Source: Streptomyces griseiscabiei (lineage in GTDB: Bacteria > Actinomycetota > Actinomycetes > Streptomycetales > Streptomycetaceae). From it: a DNA stretch of 64,000 bases. Shown here one piece after another: positions 9,180-17,684 of this stretch. Numbering within the stretch: the first letter of the stretch is position 1; every line of letters starts with the position of its first letter. A program made the translations under genes and the position numbers. The stretch is taken from assembly GCF_020010925.1 (NCBI RefSeq), contig NZ_JAGJBZ010000001.1, forward strand, positions 3,451,001-3,515,000, in the 5' to 3' direction. The notes under the pieces were generated by a model, which saw nothing but the letters and a program-made list of their open reading frames with translations, was not told where the DNA came from and ran no database searches.

Positions 9180-10034
9180 ATGCTGAAAACTGGCAAGCCA
9201 TTACGTTGGAGAAGACTTTCTCCGGCCGGCGACGACCGGCATTTGCTCATACCGCTCGACCACAGCGTTTCGGACGGTCCGGTCGCCCCTCCGGGCCAGT
9301 GGGACGACTTGTTGAGAGAACTGGTGGCCGGCGGCGCCGACGGAATCATCGTCCACAAAGGGCGCGCCCGCACCCTCGCCCCGGACATCCTCGGGAACTG
9401 CGCGCTGGTGGTGCACCTGAGCGCCAGCACGGCCTGTTCCGCCGATGTCGACGCCAAGGTACTGGTCGGTGATGTCGAGGAGGCGGTGGCACTCGGCGCG
9501 GACGCGGTCAGCGTCCATGTGAACATCGGCTCGGACACCGAGGGGCGGCAGCTCGCCGACCTGGGCGCGGTGGCCCGCTCCTGTGACACCTGGGGCATGC
9601 CGCTGATCGCGATGGTCTATCCGCGCGGCCCCCGCATCGACAACCCGCACGACCCCGCCCTGCTGGCGCACATCGTGAACGTCGCCGCCGATCTGGGCGC
9701 CGACATGGTGAAGACGACCGTGGCCCTGCCGCTCGACCGGATGGCCGAGGTGGTGGCCCACAGCCCCATCCCCGTCCTCGCGGCCGGCGGGCCCCCGGAC
9801 GGCTCCGACCTGATCGAGTACGGCACCGCGGTGATGGCCGCCGGCTGCCGGGGGCTCGCCGTCGGCCGCCGGGTCTTCTCCTCGCCCTCCCCCGCCGCCC
9901 TGGTGTCCCGGCTCGCCGCGGTGGTGCACGGGCACGGCGACGGCGGCCACACCAATGACATGGGCATGACTGAAGAGTCGGCCCTCCTCCCTTCCCACCC
10001 CCATTACTCGACGATCGTGGCAGGTGTCGCATGA
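9180..10034 (+). CDS. GriI-like class I aldolase (3,4-AHBA pathway, DhnA family)
   Basis: Class I aldolase of the DhnA/2-amino-3,7-dideoxy-hept-6-ulosonate synthase family. GriI, the characterised relative, condenses aspartate-4-semialdehyde with dihydroxyacetone phosphate in 3-amino-4-hydroxybenzoate (3,4-AHBA) synthesis. Seen here are LIPLDHSVSDGP (Asp27), MVYPRG (Tyr147) and the Schiff-base Lys178 in GADMVKT, so the catalytic set appears intact in 284 residues. I chose the ATG with GGAAGG 8 bases upstream over an in-frame ATG 21 bases earlier. Codon 8 is a TTA (9201-9203), the rare bldA-read codon. The stop overlaps the next start. Pairing with a 3-dehydroquinate synthase II homologue argues for 3,4-AHBA. 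Confidence 0.85.
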   Translation: MLKTGKPLRWRRLSPAGDDRHLLIPLDHSVSDGPVAPPGQWDDLLRELVAGGADGIIVHKGRARTLAPDILGNCALVVHLSASTACSADVDAKVLVGDVEEAVALGADAVSVHVNIGSDTEGRQLADLGAVARSCDTWGMPLIAMVYPRGPRIDNPHDPALLAHIVNVAADLGADMVKTTVALPLDRMAEVVAHSPIPVLAAGGPPDGSDLIEYGTAVMAAGCRGLAVGRRVFSSPSPAALVSRLAAVVHGHGDGGHTNDMGMTEESALLPSHPHYSTIVAGVA

Positions 10035-11242
10035 GATTCGCGTGGATCGACCTCCGTGAAGTCCCCCGTCCGCAGCTCCAGGCGGTGGTGGACGCGGCCG
10101 TCCACGCCCGGATGGCCGGGGTGGTCTCCGCCGACGCCGAACTGCTGGCGACGCTGCCGCCGACGGTGACCCGGGTGCTGGCCGGCGGAGCCCCGGCCGA
10201 CGCTCCCCCGAAGAAGTCCGCCGAGAAGGCCGACAAGGGTGACAAGGAGGCCAGAGCCGCCGACGCCAAGCCCGAGGGCAGGACCCCGGCCGGCACCGGA
10301 TTCGACCTCCTGCTGCGCAGGTTCACCACCCAGGACGAGCTGGACGCCCTCGCCGCCGCGAACCGGGTCACCACCGGCGCACCCGCGCCCCGTACACCCG
10401 TCGCCGGCTTCGTCGACGTACGGGACGACCGCACCCTCCAGCTGTCCTGCGTGGGCGCGATGGCGCTGCCGTACACGGTGATCCACTTCGCCGATCCGAC
10501 GAAGATCCCGCTGGAGATCGTGCTCGCGGCGGCCGAGTCGGCGGAGGGGAAGCTGGTGACGGTGGTCGGGGACCTGGAGGAGGCGGCCATCGTCTTCGAC
10601 GTCCTCGAACGCGGTTCGGACGGCATCCTGTTCACGCCCCGGAGCGCGGACGACGTGTTCGCGCTGGCCCGGCTGCTGGAGGCGACCACCCCGCAGCTGG
10701 AGCTGTCCACGCTGACCGTGGAGAGCATCCGGCACGTCGGGCTCGGCGACCGGGTCTGCGTGGACACCTGTTCGCACTTCGAGGAGGACGAGGGCATCCT
10801 CGTCGGCTCGTACTCCTCCGGTTTCGTGCTCTGCTGCAGCGAGACGCACCCGCTGCCGTACATGCCGACCCGGCCGTTCCGGGTCAACGCCGGTGCCCTG
10901 CACTCGTACACGCTGGGCCCCGACAACCGCACCAACTACCTCAGCGAGGTCGGCTCCGGCAGTGCCCTGCTGGCGGTCGGCGCGGACGGCCGTACCCGGC
11001 GGGTGGTGGTCGGGCGGGCCAAGCTGGAGTCCCGGCCGCTGCTGGAGATCCGCACCCACGCGGAGGACGGGCGGCTGGTCAGCCTGACCGTGCAGGACGA
11101 CTGGCATGTGCGCGTCCTCGGACCGGGCGGGAAGGTCCTCAACGTCACCGAGCTGCGGACCGGGGACGAGCTGCTCGGCTATCTGGCGCAGGACAAGCGC
11201 CATGTGGGCCTGCCCATCGGCGAGTTCTGCAAGGAGGTCTGA
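10031..11242 (+). CDS. GriH-like 3-dehydroquinate synthase II homologue
   Basis: Member of the archaeal-type 3-dehydroquinate synthase II family. Alongside a GriI-type aldolase the known role is GriH: conversion of the seven-carbon amino-keto phosphate to 3,4-AHBA. The N-terminus MRFAWIDLREVPR and the C-terminal SYSSGFVLCCSETHPLPYMPTRPFRVNAG region are family hallmarks (404-codon reading frame, 403 residues). Residues about 58-90 form a Lys/Ala/Asp/Pro-rich charged linker that looks like an insertion. The ATG overlaps the aldolase stop and the next gene begins 6 bases after this one. A primary shikimate role is less likely, because Streptomyces use AroB and only the later enzyme AroQ is found elsewhere in the window. 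Confidence 0.85.
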   Translation: MRFAWIDLREVPRPQLQAVVDAAVHARMAGVVSADAELLATLPPTVTRVLAGGAPADAPPKKSAEKADKGDKEARAADAKPEGRTPAGTGFDLLLRRFTTQDELDALAAANRVTTGAPAPRTPVAGFVDVRDDRTLQLSCVGAMALPYTVIHFADPTKIPLEIVLAAAESAEGKLVTVVGDLEEAAIVFDVLERGSDGILFTPRSADDVFALARLLEATTPQLELSTLTVESIRHVGLGDRVCVDTCSHFEEDEGILVGSYSSGFVLCCSETHPLPYMPTRPFRVNAGALHSYTLGPDNRTNYLSEVGSGSALLAVGADGRTRRVVVGRAKLESRPLLEIRTHAEDGRLVSLTVQDDWHVRVLGPGGKVLNVTELRTGDELLGYLAQDKRHVGLPIGEFCKEV

Positions 11243-11248
11243 GACCTC

Positions 11249-12661
11249 ATGGGCGCACTCGTGGCGGCCGCGGCGGGCGAGGACGGGATGCGCGCCCTGG
11301 TCCAGCGGCTGTTCGACGCACGGGACGACGGCCTGCCGTATCTGACGCATCGGCAGGAGACCGTCACCCGCGGGGAGTTACGGGAGCGGGTGGCGAAGCA
11401 GGCCGCCGTGTTCGCCGGGTACGCCATCGGGCCCGGCAGCACGGTCGGGCTCCAGACGCCGCCCAGTTTCACCCAGGTCGAGGTGCTGCTCGCGCTGTGG
11501 CGGCTGGGCGCGCAGGTGATGCTGTTCGACTTCCGGCTGAAGCCCGCCGAGGTGGACACGCTCTGCGCCGGCTGCCGGCCGCAGTTCATGGTCCGGGCCG
11601 GGTCCAACGTCCGGGCGGCGTTCGGTTTCCGGCCCGAGTACGAGGTCGCCACCGAGTGCCGCAGGGCCGGGCGGCCGGCCGCCGGCGGGCATCGGCTGGT
11701 CCAGTTCAGCTCGGGGTCCACCGGGCGGCCGAAGGTGATCGGCAGGACCCCGGAGTCGATCGCCGCCGAGGTCGAGTCGTTCGCGGCCGTGCCCGGGATG
11801 CCCGCCGAGGGCGACCGGCTGCTGCTGCTCAGCTCCACCGCGCACAGCTTCGGGCTGCTCGGCGGCCTGCTGCACGCGCTGGCCGCCGGGGTGTCCGTCG
11901 TCTTCGCGCCCCGCGTTTCCGCCCGCGACATCCTGCGGACCTCCGTCGACCACCGGATCACGCATCTGTTCGGGGTGCCGATGCACTTCGAGCTGCTCGG
12001 CGCCGCCCTCGACCCGCCCGGGCTGCCCGAGCTGCGGACCGCCGTGTCCGGCGGCGAGCTGATGCCGCCCGAGGTCGCCGCGCGGTTCGCCGAGCGGTAC
12101 GGCGTGCCGGTCGGCGAGGCCTACGGCACCACCGAGACCGGCATCGTCGCCATCGACGCCGGCGGCACGCTCCGGCCCTCGGTCGGGCGGCCCGCGCCGG
12201 GGGTGCTGGTCCGGGAGCACAAGGGCGAACTGGACGTCGCGCTCGCCGAGTCGCCGTATCTCTTCGACTCCGGCGGCACCCAGTACGAGGACGGCTGGCT
12301 GCGTACCCGCGACCGGGCCGTGATCGGCGCGGACGGCGCGGTCACCGTGGGCGGCCGTGCCGACTCCCTCGTCGTCATCGGCGGCCTCAAGGTCGACCTC
12401 ACCGAGGTCGAGCGGGTCCTGCGCGCGCACCCGGCCGTCGAACAGGCGGTCCTGGTCCACGAGGACGTCACCGAGGCCTACGTGGCGGTCGCCGCCGGGG
12501 CCGCGAGCCCGTCGCCGGAGGAGCTGCTGCGCTGGTGCCGGGAGCGGCTGGCCGACTACAAGCTGCCGCGCGTGATCCGGCTGCTGGAGGCCCTGCCCCG
12601 CACGTCCAACGGAAAGCTGGTCCGCCAGGCGGCGACGCTGCGCGAACGCTGCGCCGGGTGA
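11249..12661 (+). CDS. Aryl/acyl-AMP ligase, probable 3,4-AHBA-activating enzyme
   Basis: ANL-superfamily adenylating enzyme of 470 residues. The phosphate loop is FSSGSTGRPKV (about residue 152), the A5 region is EAYGTTETG, the A7/A8 region includes RDRAVIG and GGLKVDLTEVE, and the last motif ends with the catalytic Lys in TSNGKLV. It most likely activates the aromatic acid made by the two upstream enzymes and loads it on one of the two carrier proteins that follow. Leu44 is encoded by TTA (11378-11380), suggesting bldA dependence. It is 6 bases downstream of the GriH homologue. Substrate choice is inferred from context. Confidence 0.78.
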   Translation: MGALVAAAAGEDGMRALVQRLFDARDDGLPYLTHRQETVTRGELRERVAKQAAVFAGYAIGPGSTVGLQTPPSFTQVEVLLALWRLGAQVMLFDFRLKPAEVDTLCAGCRPQFMVRAGSNVRAAFGFRPEYEVATECRRAGRPAAGGHRLVQFSSGSTGRPKVIGRTPESIAAEVESFAAVPGMPAEGDRLLLLSSTAHSFGLLGGLLHALAAGVSVVFAPRVSARDILRTSVDHRITHLFGVPMHFELLGAALDPPGLPELRTAVSGGELMPPEVAARFAERYGVPVGEAYGTTETGIVAIDAGGTLRPSVGRPAPGVLVREHKGELDVALAESPYLFDSGGTQYEDGWLRTRDRAVIGADGAVTVGGRADSLVVIGGLKVDLTEVERVLRAHPAVEQAVLVHEDVTEAYVAVAAGAASPSPEELLRWCRERLADYKLPRVIRLLEALPRTSNGKLVRQAATLRERCAG

Positions 12662-12735
12662 GCGCCCGCGCGGTTCCGACGCGTCCCCGGAGGGACGCGG
12701 ACATTCGCACCGGAATCTTCACTGGAGTCTGAATC

Positions 12736-13011
12736 ATGAGCACGTCACTGCTGGAAGACGAGATCCGTGAGTTCGTCCTGACCACGGTCATCGACGAGAT
12801 GAACATCCTGCTGAGCCGCGACGGCATCACGGACGGGAGTCCGGTGACCGTCGGCGGGCTGGAGCTGGACTCGCTGAGCCTGATCGAGCTGACGCTGCGG
12901 CTGGAGTCGCGGTTCGGCGTGGAGATCCCGGACACCGACATCGAGCCGCTGGCCTCGCTGACCCTCGGCGGGCTCGTCGCCGAGGTCGTCGGGCGCGGGG
13001 CGAAGGCATGA
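12736..13011 (+). CDS. Acyl carrier protein (first of two)
   Basis: A 91-residue acidic carrier protein with the phosphopantetheine site Ser46 in ELDSLSLIEL. Helix II and III sequence (RLESRFGVEIPDTDIEP) is typical of stand-alone type II carriers. It follows the ligase after 74 bases and overlaps the second carrier by four bases. It probably carries the aryl starter or the growing chain. A clear start ATG is preceded by the purine-rich CTGGAGTC. Confidence 0.85.
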   Translation: MSTSLLEDEIREFVLTTVIDEMNILLSRDGITDGSPVTVGGLELDSLSLIELTLRLESRFGVEIPDTDIEPLASLTLGGLVAEVVGRGAKA

Positions 13012-13301
13012 GCGCGGAGACCTCCGCTCCGGCCGTCATCACGACCGATCTCGTCCGGGAGCTGCTGGCCGACCGCAAGATCTTCCCCGGTGTGCCGGAC
13101 GACCTCGCCGAGGACGCCGAGCTGGTACTGGACTCCCTGGGGCTGGTGTGGCTGCTGCATGTGGTGGAGGAGCGCTACGGGCTGGTGGTGGAGCCCGGCG
13201 ACGAGGACATCGCGGGCCTGACCTCGCTGCGGCGGCTGACCGCGTTCCTGGGCGCGGCCGGGACGGACGCGGTGGACGGGGGTGACCGGGGTGACCGGTG
13301 A
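13008..13301 (+). CDS. Acyl carrier protein (second of two)
   Basis: A 97-residue carrier protein with the site Ser43 in LVLDSLGLVWLL; the Trp-Leu-Leu after the site differs from the first carrier, so the two probably have different partners. It overlaps the first carrier at its start and the ketosynthase by 20 bases at its end. The C-terminal 12 or so residues are Gly/Asp-rich. One of the pair may carry the aryl starter and the other the malonyl unit; which does what cannot be told from sequence. Confidence 0.8.
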   Translation: MSAETSAPAVITTDLVRELLADRKIFPGVPDDLAEDAELVLDSLGLVWLLHVVEERYGLVVEPGDEDIAGLTSLRRLTAFLGAAGTDAVDGGDRGDR

Positions 13302-14505
13302 GGTGACGGTGACCGGGTTCGGGGTCCGCACCGCCTTCGGCACGGGCGCGGACGCCCTGCGGCGCGGGGTGTTCGCGGGCGTCCCCTCCTTCGCCCCCAC
13401 CACCCGCTTCGACACCGGCCCGTACCGCACCCCGATGGCGGGCGCGGCCCCCGACGGCCCGGACGCGGTCGCGCACTGGGCCCTGCGCCCCGCCCTCGCG
13501 CGCTGCGGCGCGGAGGCCCTCGACATGGCGGGCCTGCCCCGGGGCGCCGAGGCGGCGGTCCTGCTGGGCATCGCGGGCGACTGCACGAGCATCACGCGGT
13601 ACTGGCGGGAGGCGGCGGAGACGGGGACGGCGGCGGGGAGCCACGAGGACGGCGGCACCGCCCCGGGCGAAGACGCGCCCCGGCTCGCCGACGCCGTCCC
13701 CGCGTATCTCGCCGAGGCGCTCGCCGGGAGCCTCGGGCTGACCGGGCCCCGGCTCACGTTCACCAACGCCTGTGTGGCGTCCGCCGCCGCGATCATCCAC
13801 GCCTGCCGGCTGATCTCGTCCGGACGGATCGACGTGGCGGTGTGTGCCGGCGGCTATCTCGTGGAGGAGGAGACGTTCGGGAAGTTCGACTCGGGGCGGG
13901 CGCTGTCGCGGGACGGCACGGTGCGGCCGTTCAGCGCCGACCGCACCGGGCTGCTGCTCGGTGACGGGGTCGCGGCGGTCGTGCTGGAGTCCGCCGAGCA
14001 CGCGCGCCGGCGCGGGGCCCGGCCGCTGGCGGGCGTGACCGGCTGGGGCGCGGCGACGGACGCCCACCACATCGCCCAGCCCCACCCGGAGGGCGTCGGC
14101 CTGGCCCGCGCGGCCCGGCAGGCGCTCCGGCTGGCCGGGGACCCGGACGGCGCGGACCTCGGCTATGTCAACGCCCACGGGACCGGCACCAAGTACAACG
14201 ACGGCGCCGAGACCCGGGGCCTGCGCGCGGCGCTCGCCGGGCGGGCGGAGTCGGTGCCGGTCAGCTCCACCAAGAGCACCACCGGCCATCTCCTGGAGGC
14301 GGCCGGTGTCGTGGAGTTCGTGATCACCGTGCTGGCCCTGATGGACGGCGTACTGCCGCCGACCGCCAACTTCACCCGGGCCGACCCGGAGTGCGATCTC
14401 GACTACGTGCCGAACCGGGCCCGGCAGGCCGACCTCCGCCGGGCCCTCACCATCAACGCCGCCTTCGGCGGTGCCAACACCGCACTCGTCCTGGAGCGGC
14501 CGTGA
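13282..14505 (+). CDS. Beta-ketoacyl synthase (KS-alpha type)
   Basis: Condensing enzyme of the FabF/type II polyketide class, 407 residues. The thiolase fold catalytic set is complete: Cys164 in FTNACVAS, His299 in NAHGTGT, Lys331 in STKSTTGH and His336. It would extend the carrier-bound aryl unit with malonyl-ACP. The GTG at 13282 is used; a second GTG nine bases downstream is equally possible. Residues about 110-132 are a Gly/Glu-rich loop. Its stop overlaps the start of a second, degenerate ketosynthase-like protein, as in KS/chain-length-factor pairs. Confidence 0.88.
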   Translation: MTGVTGEVTVTGFGVRTAFGTGADALRRGVFAGVPSFAPTTRFDTGPYRTPMAGAAPDGPDAVAHWALRPALARCGAEALDMAGLPRGAEAAVLLGIAGDCTSITRYWREAAETGTAAGSHEDGGTAPGEDAPRLADAVPAYLAEALAGSLGLTGPRLTFTNACVASAAAIIHACRLISSGRIDVAVCAGGYLVEEETFGKFDSGRALSRDGTVRPFSADRTGLLLGDGVAAVVLESAEHARRRGARPLAGVTGWGAATDAHHIAQPHPEGVGLARAARQALRLAGDPDGADLGYVNAHGTGTKYNDGAETRGLRAALAGRAESVPVSSTKSTTGHLLEAAGVVEFVITVLALMDGVLPPTANFTRADPECDLDYVPNRARQADLRRALTINAAFGGANTALVLERP

Positions 14506-15473
14506 CGACGACGAACGAAGGAGGCGGAACGGCCGCCGCCGTGAGCGGGCCGGCCGAGAAGGCACCCCTCCGCGCGCCCCTCGGCGTCCTCACCACCGCC
14601 ACCGCCACCCACGGCACCGGGCGGGACGGCGACATCCCGCTGCCGCGGCTGCCCGGGTTCGTGGAGTCGGCGTTCAGTCCCCTGGTGTACGAGGTGGCCG
14701 CGCGGTGTCTGACCGAGCGGCCCGATGGGGGCACCTCCCGCTCGAGCGAAGCCGAGAGTGGGGGAGGGGACCGGACGGCCGTCGCGCTGGCGAGTCTGAC
14801 GGGCGACACCACCACGGCCGATCTGGCGAGCCGCCGGGTGGTGGCGGGCCGGGTCCACAACCCGCTGCTGTTCATGCAGGCCACCGCCAACTCCGTGCTG
14901 GGGCACATCAGCCGGGAGTTCGGGATCACCGGTCAGATGTTCAGCCTTTCCACCCTGGACGACCCGGTGACCGAACTCCTGGCCATGGCCGGCCTCCTCC
15001 TGGAGGACCCGGAGCTGGACCAGGTCCTGGTGCTGGGCGTGGAACTGGGCGGCGGCGAGCGTGTGGCCGCCGTGCACCGGGAACTGGCCGCCGCGCGGCG
15101 GGACCCCGCCCCCGTACGCCCGGCCCCGGACCTCCCCGAGTCCGCCGCCCTCCCCGGGTCCGCCGCACTGGCGGCGGCCGTGCTGCTCGGCCGGCCGGGC
15201 CCCGGCGTACCCGTGACGATCGGCTCGACGGAGACGTACGACGGCGGCCGACCCGCGGCCTGCCCGCGCCCCGGCAGCGTCCAGGGCCTGTTCGACCTGG
15301 CCGCCGCCCATCGGCGGCTGCTGCGGGACGGCGGCACCCATGTCCTGGTCACCGACCCCCGGGCGCCCGCGTTCCGCCTCGACGCCGGGCGGCGCCCGGA
15401 CGGACCCGAGGGGAACGGGCCCGCGGAAGACGAGCCCCAAGGAAGCGAGACGGAGACCCATGCTCATCAGTAG
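14502..15473 (+). CDS. Degenerate ketosynthase-like protein (possible chain length factor)
   Basis: A 323-residue thiolase-fold-like protein coupled to the upstream ketosynthase by a GTGA overlap. The segment ANSVLGHISREFGITG followed by FSLSTLDDPVTELL fits the nucleophile-elbow region, but no Cys is present there, and the HGTGT and STKSTTGH-type motifs are absent. It is shorter than standard chain length factors (about 400). By position it is the partner of the active ketosynthase; catalytic activity of its own is unlikely. Residues 75-90 are encoded by a Streptomyces dispersed repeat inserted in frame. It overlaps the next gene by 14 bases. It may instead be a divergent KS fold of other role. 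Confidence 0.6.
   Translation: MTTTNEGGGTAAAVSGPAEKAPLRAPLGVLTTATATHGTGRDGDIPLPRLPGFVESAFSPLVYEVAARCLTERPDGGTSRSSEAESGGGDRTAVALASLTGDTTTADLASRRVVAGRVHNPLLFMQATANSVLGHISREFGITGQMFSLSTLDDPVTELLAMAGLLLEDPELDQVLVLGVELGGGERVAAVHRELAAARRDPAPVRPAPDLPESAALPGSAALAAAVLLGRPGPGVPVTIGSTETYDGGRPAACPRPGSVQGLFDLAAAHRRLLRDGGTHVLVTDPRAPAFRLDAGRRPDGPEGNGPAEDEPQGSETETHAHQ
14724..14766 (+). repeat. Dispersed Streptomyces palindromic repeat inside a coding sequence
   Basis: The segment GATGGGGGCACCTCCCGC through AGAGTGGGGGAG is a foldback element (CCTCCC pairs with GGGAGG across a 20-odd base loop) that I recognise as a repeat normally found between Streptomyces genes. Here it begins on a codon boundary and adds DGGTSRSSEAESGGGD to the degenerate ketosynthase-like protein. 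Confidence 0.7.
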
Positions 15474-17136
15474 GCAGGAGCGGGCGCGGATCTGCTCCGA
15501 CACCGAACTCGGCGCCGGCAACGTCCTGCACCGGCTGCGCGCGTACGAACGTCCGCTCGACGAAACGGTGCTGCGGACCGACGGCACCTGGCGCGCGCCG
15601 GACGGCAGCCGTCCCGAGGTACTGACACTCGGGCAGCTGTGCGAGATCGTCGAGACGTACGCGGGCTGGTACGCGGCCCACGGAGTGCGCCCCCGCGACC
15701 CGGTGGCCATCCACTCCTTCTCGGCCGCCGAGTTCGCGGTGAACTTCCTGGCGCTGACCTCGCTCGGCGCGATCCCGTCGTTCGTCAACGGCCATCTGTC
15801 CCCGGAGATCGCCCGGGAGTACGTGCGCCGCCAGGGCGCGGTGGGCGCGTTCACCGACGAGGCGCACCGCGAGGTGCTGGCGGGCGACGAGCTGGACCTC
15901 GGCTTCCGTACGACCGCCGACGCGATCCGTCCGGAGCACCGCGCCTCGCTCCCCGCGTCGTACCCGTACCGGCACGACCCGACCGACCCGGTGCTGATCT
16001 CCCACTCCTCCGGTACGACCGGTCTGCCCAAGGGGGTGCCGCACACCCACCGGACGCTGATGTACGCCCAGGTGCACCGGCTTCGGTTCTCCACCGGGGC
16101 CGACATGGAGCGCACGCTGGTGGGGCTGCCGGGCGCGCACAACGCGATGGTGGCGACGCTGCTGTACTGCCTGCTGCTGCGCACGGACATCATGCTGCTC
16201 TCCGGCCGGCGCGGCACGGACGTGCTGGACGCGATCGAGGAGTTCCGGCCGACGACCGTACTGGCGTTCGCCGGGACCTTCGGCGAGATGGCCGCGGCGG
16301 ATCTGACGGCACGGGATCTCTCCAGCGTGCAGGTGTGGTTCAACACCGGGGACGCGGCGCACGAGGCGCACATCCGGGCGCTCGTGGAGCACGGGAGCCG
16401 GATCGAGATCCGCCGGGATCTGAGCCGGGTCCGCGTCGAGGGCTCGGTCTTCGTGGACGGGCTGGGCTCCTCGGAGGCGGGCTACTCGGTCTTCCACAAC
16501 CGGCACACCAAGGACACCTCGGCCTACTCCCGCCGGGTCGGCAGACCGATCAGCTTCGCCGAGGCCGCGGTGCTGGCCGAGGACGGCACCCCGCTGCCGC
16601 CCGGGCGGATCGGCCGGCTGGGCCTCAAGTCGCCCACGCTCACGCCCGGTTACTGGAACGACTCGCTCACCTGGAACCGGATGCGGCTCGGCGGCTACTG
16701 GCTCACCGGCGACCTCGCCCACCAGGACGAGGAGGGCAACTTCTACCACCTGGACCGGGTCCCGGACGCCGTCCGCACCCGCGCGGGGATCGTCTTCAGC
16801 ACCCGCACCGAGGAACTCCTGCTGGCCGCGCTGCCGGACCTCGCCGACTGCACGGTGGTCGGGGTCGCCCCCGACGGCGTCCGCGCGGACTGGGACGGCG
16901 ACGGCGAGGCGGAGGCGTACGCGCTGCTCCAGCCGGTCGAGGAGGACGACGGCACCGGAGACACCGGCGACGACGTGTGGACCGCCCGCGTCAACTCCGT
17001 GCTGACGGAGGCCGGTTTCCCGCCCGTGTCCCGGGCCCTGCGGATGAAGCCCGACGACGTGGCCAAGGGGGCCACCGGCAAGGTTCTCAAACGAGTGATG
17101 CGCGACCGGTTCGCCGCCAAGGAGCGACAGGGATGA
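15460..17136 (+). CDS. Second adenylate-forming enzyme, candidate CreM/CmaA6-type diazotase
   Basis: ANL-superfamily protein of 558 residues with phosphate loop SHSSGTTGLPKG (about residues 185-196), a GLGSSEAG A5-like motif, the WLTGDLA motif and a C-terminal Lys in GATGKVLKR. A ligase for the aryl acid is already encoded upstream, and the cluster carries the nitrous-acid genes. In cremeomycin and ava/cma-type pathways an enzyme of this superfamily uses ATP and nitrite to diazotise an aryl amine; that is the preferred but unproven role here. Alternatives are acyl-CoA or acyl-ACP ligase. The ATG lies inside the end of the preceding gene (14-base overlap); its stop overlaps the next start. Confidence 0.65.
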   Translation: MLISRQERARICSDTELGAGNVLHRLRAYERPLDETVLRTDGTWRAPDGSRPEVLTLGQLCEIVETYAGWYAAHGVRPRDPVAIHSFSAAEFAVNFLALTSLGAIPSFVNGHLSPEIAREYVRRQGAVGAFTDEAHREVLAGDELDLGFRTTADAIRPEHRASLPASYPYRHDPTDPVLISHSSGTTGLPKGVPHTHRTLMYAQVHRLRFSTGADMERTLVGLPGAHNAMVATLLYCLLLRTDIMLLSGRRGTDVLDAIEEFRPTTVLAFAGTFGEMAAADLTARDLSSVQVWFNTGDAAHEAHIRALVEHGSRIEIRRDLSRVRVEGSVFVDGLGSSEAGYSVFHNRHTKDTSAYSRRVGRPISFAEAAVLAEDGTPLPPGRIGRLGLKSPTLTPGYWNDSLTWNRMRLGGYWLTGDLAHQDEEGNFYHLDRVPDAVRTRAGIVFSTRTEELLLAALPDLADCTVVGVAPDGVRADWDGDGEAEAYALLQPVEEDDGTGDTGDDVWTARVNSVLTEAGFPPVSRALRMKPDDVAKGATGKVLKRVMRDRFAAKERQG

Positions 17137-17681
17137 CCACGAGCACCGACGGCGTCAACCACCGCGCCCGCGCGAGTGAGGCGTACCGGCTGTGGTGGCA
17201 GCACGATGCCAACTGGTACCAGGGCGTCGCCGCCCGGTTCGGGCAGGAGGCCGCGAACGAGATCAACGCGGAGGCGATGGGGAAGGTCGCCCGGCACGTC
17301 GGGCAGCGCGTCGCCCGGCTGTACGGGCCGCTCCCGGAGACCGGCGATCTCCGCAAGGACCTGGAGGAGCTGCGCCGCCGCTACGACGACTGCGGCGACC
17401 GGATGTTCCCGCCGGAGCTGCGCAACGCCTCCACCGAGGTCGAGGACGACGACGCGATCGTGCTGACGCTGAAACGGAACTTCGCGATCACCATGGTCCG
17501 GATGGCCGGTTCGCTGGAGGGCTACCGCTGCCCGTGCACCGCCGTCCACGCCGGCTGGTCGGAGGGTCTCGGGGTGACCCTCACGGAGAACCGCGCCGAG
17601 AGCTGTCTGCGGGACGGCGACCCGGCGTGCCGCCTGGTCATGCGGGTCGACCGGCCCACCGCCGACGGTTCGGAGGGCTGA
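17133..17681 (+). CDS. Unknown 182-residue protein of the cluster
   Basis: I do not recognise this family firmly. The protein is soluble, begins MTTSTDGVNHRARAS, has an amphipathic N-terminal half (YRLWWQHDANWYQGVA, GQEAANEINAEA) and a C-terminal half with four Cys: two in YRCPCTAVHAGW, one in AESCL and one in DPACRLVMRV. The layout loosely recalls the L-2-amino-thiazoline-4-carboxylate hydrolase-like family, but that is weak. The ATG overlaps the upstream adenylating enzyme and the next gene starts 3 bases on, so it belongs to the operon. It is a candidate for the missing dehydration, release or diazo-handling step, without direct support. Confidence 0.75.
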   Translation: MTTSTDGVNHRARASEAYRLWWQHDANWYQGVAARFGQEAANEINAEAMGKVARHVGQRVARLYGPLPETGDLRKDLEELRRRYDDCGDRMFPPELRNASTEVEDDDAIVLTLKRNFAITMVRMAGSLEGYRCPCTAVHAGWSEGLGVTLTENRAESCLRDGDPACRLVMRVDRPTADGSEG

Positions 17682-17684
17682 GGC

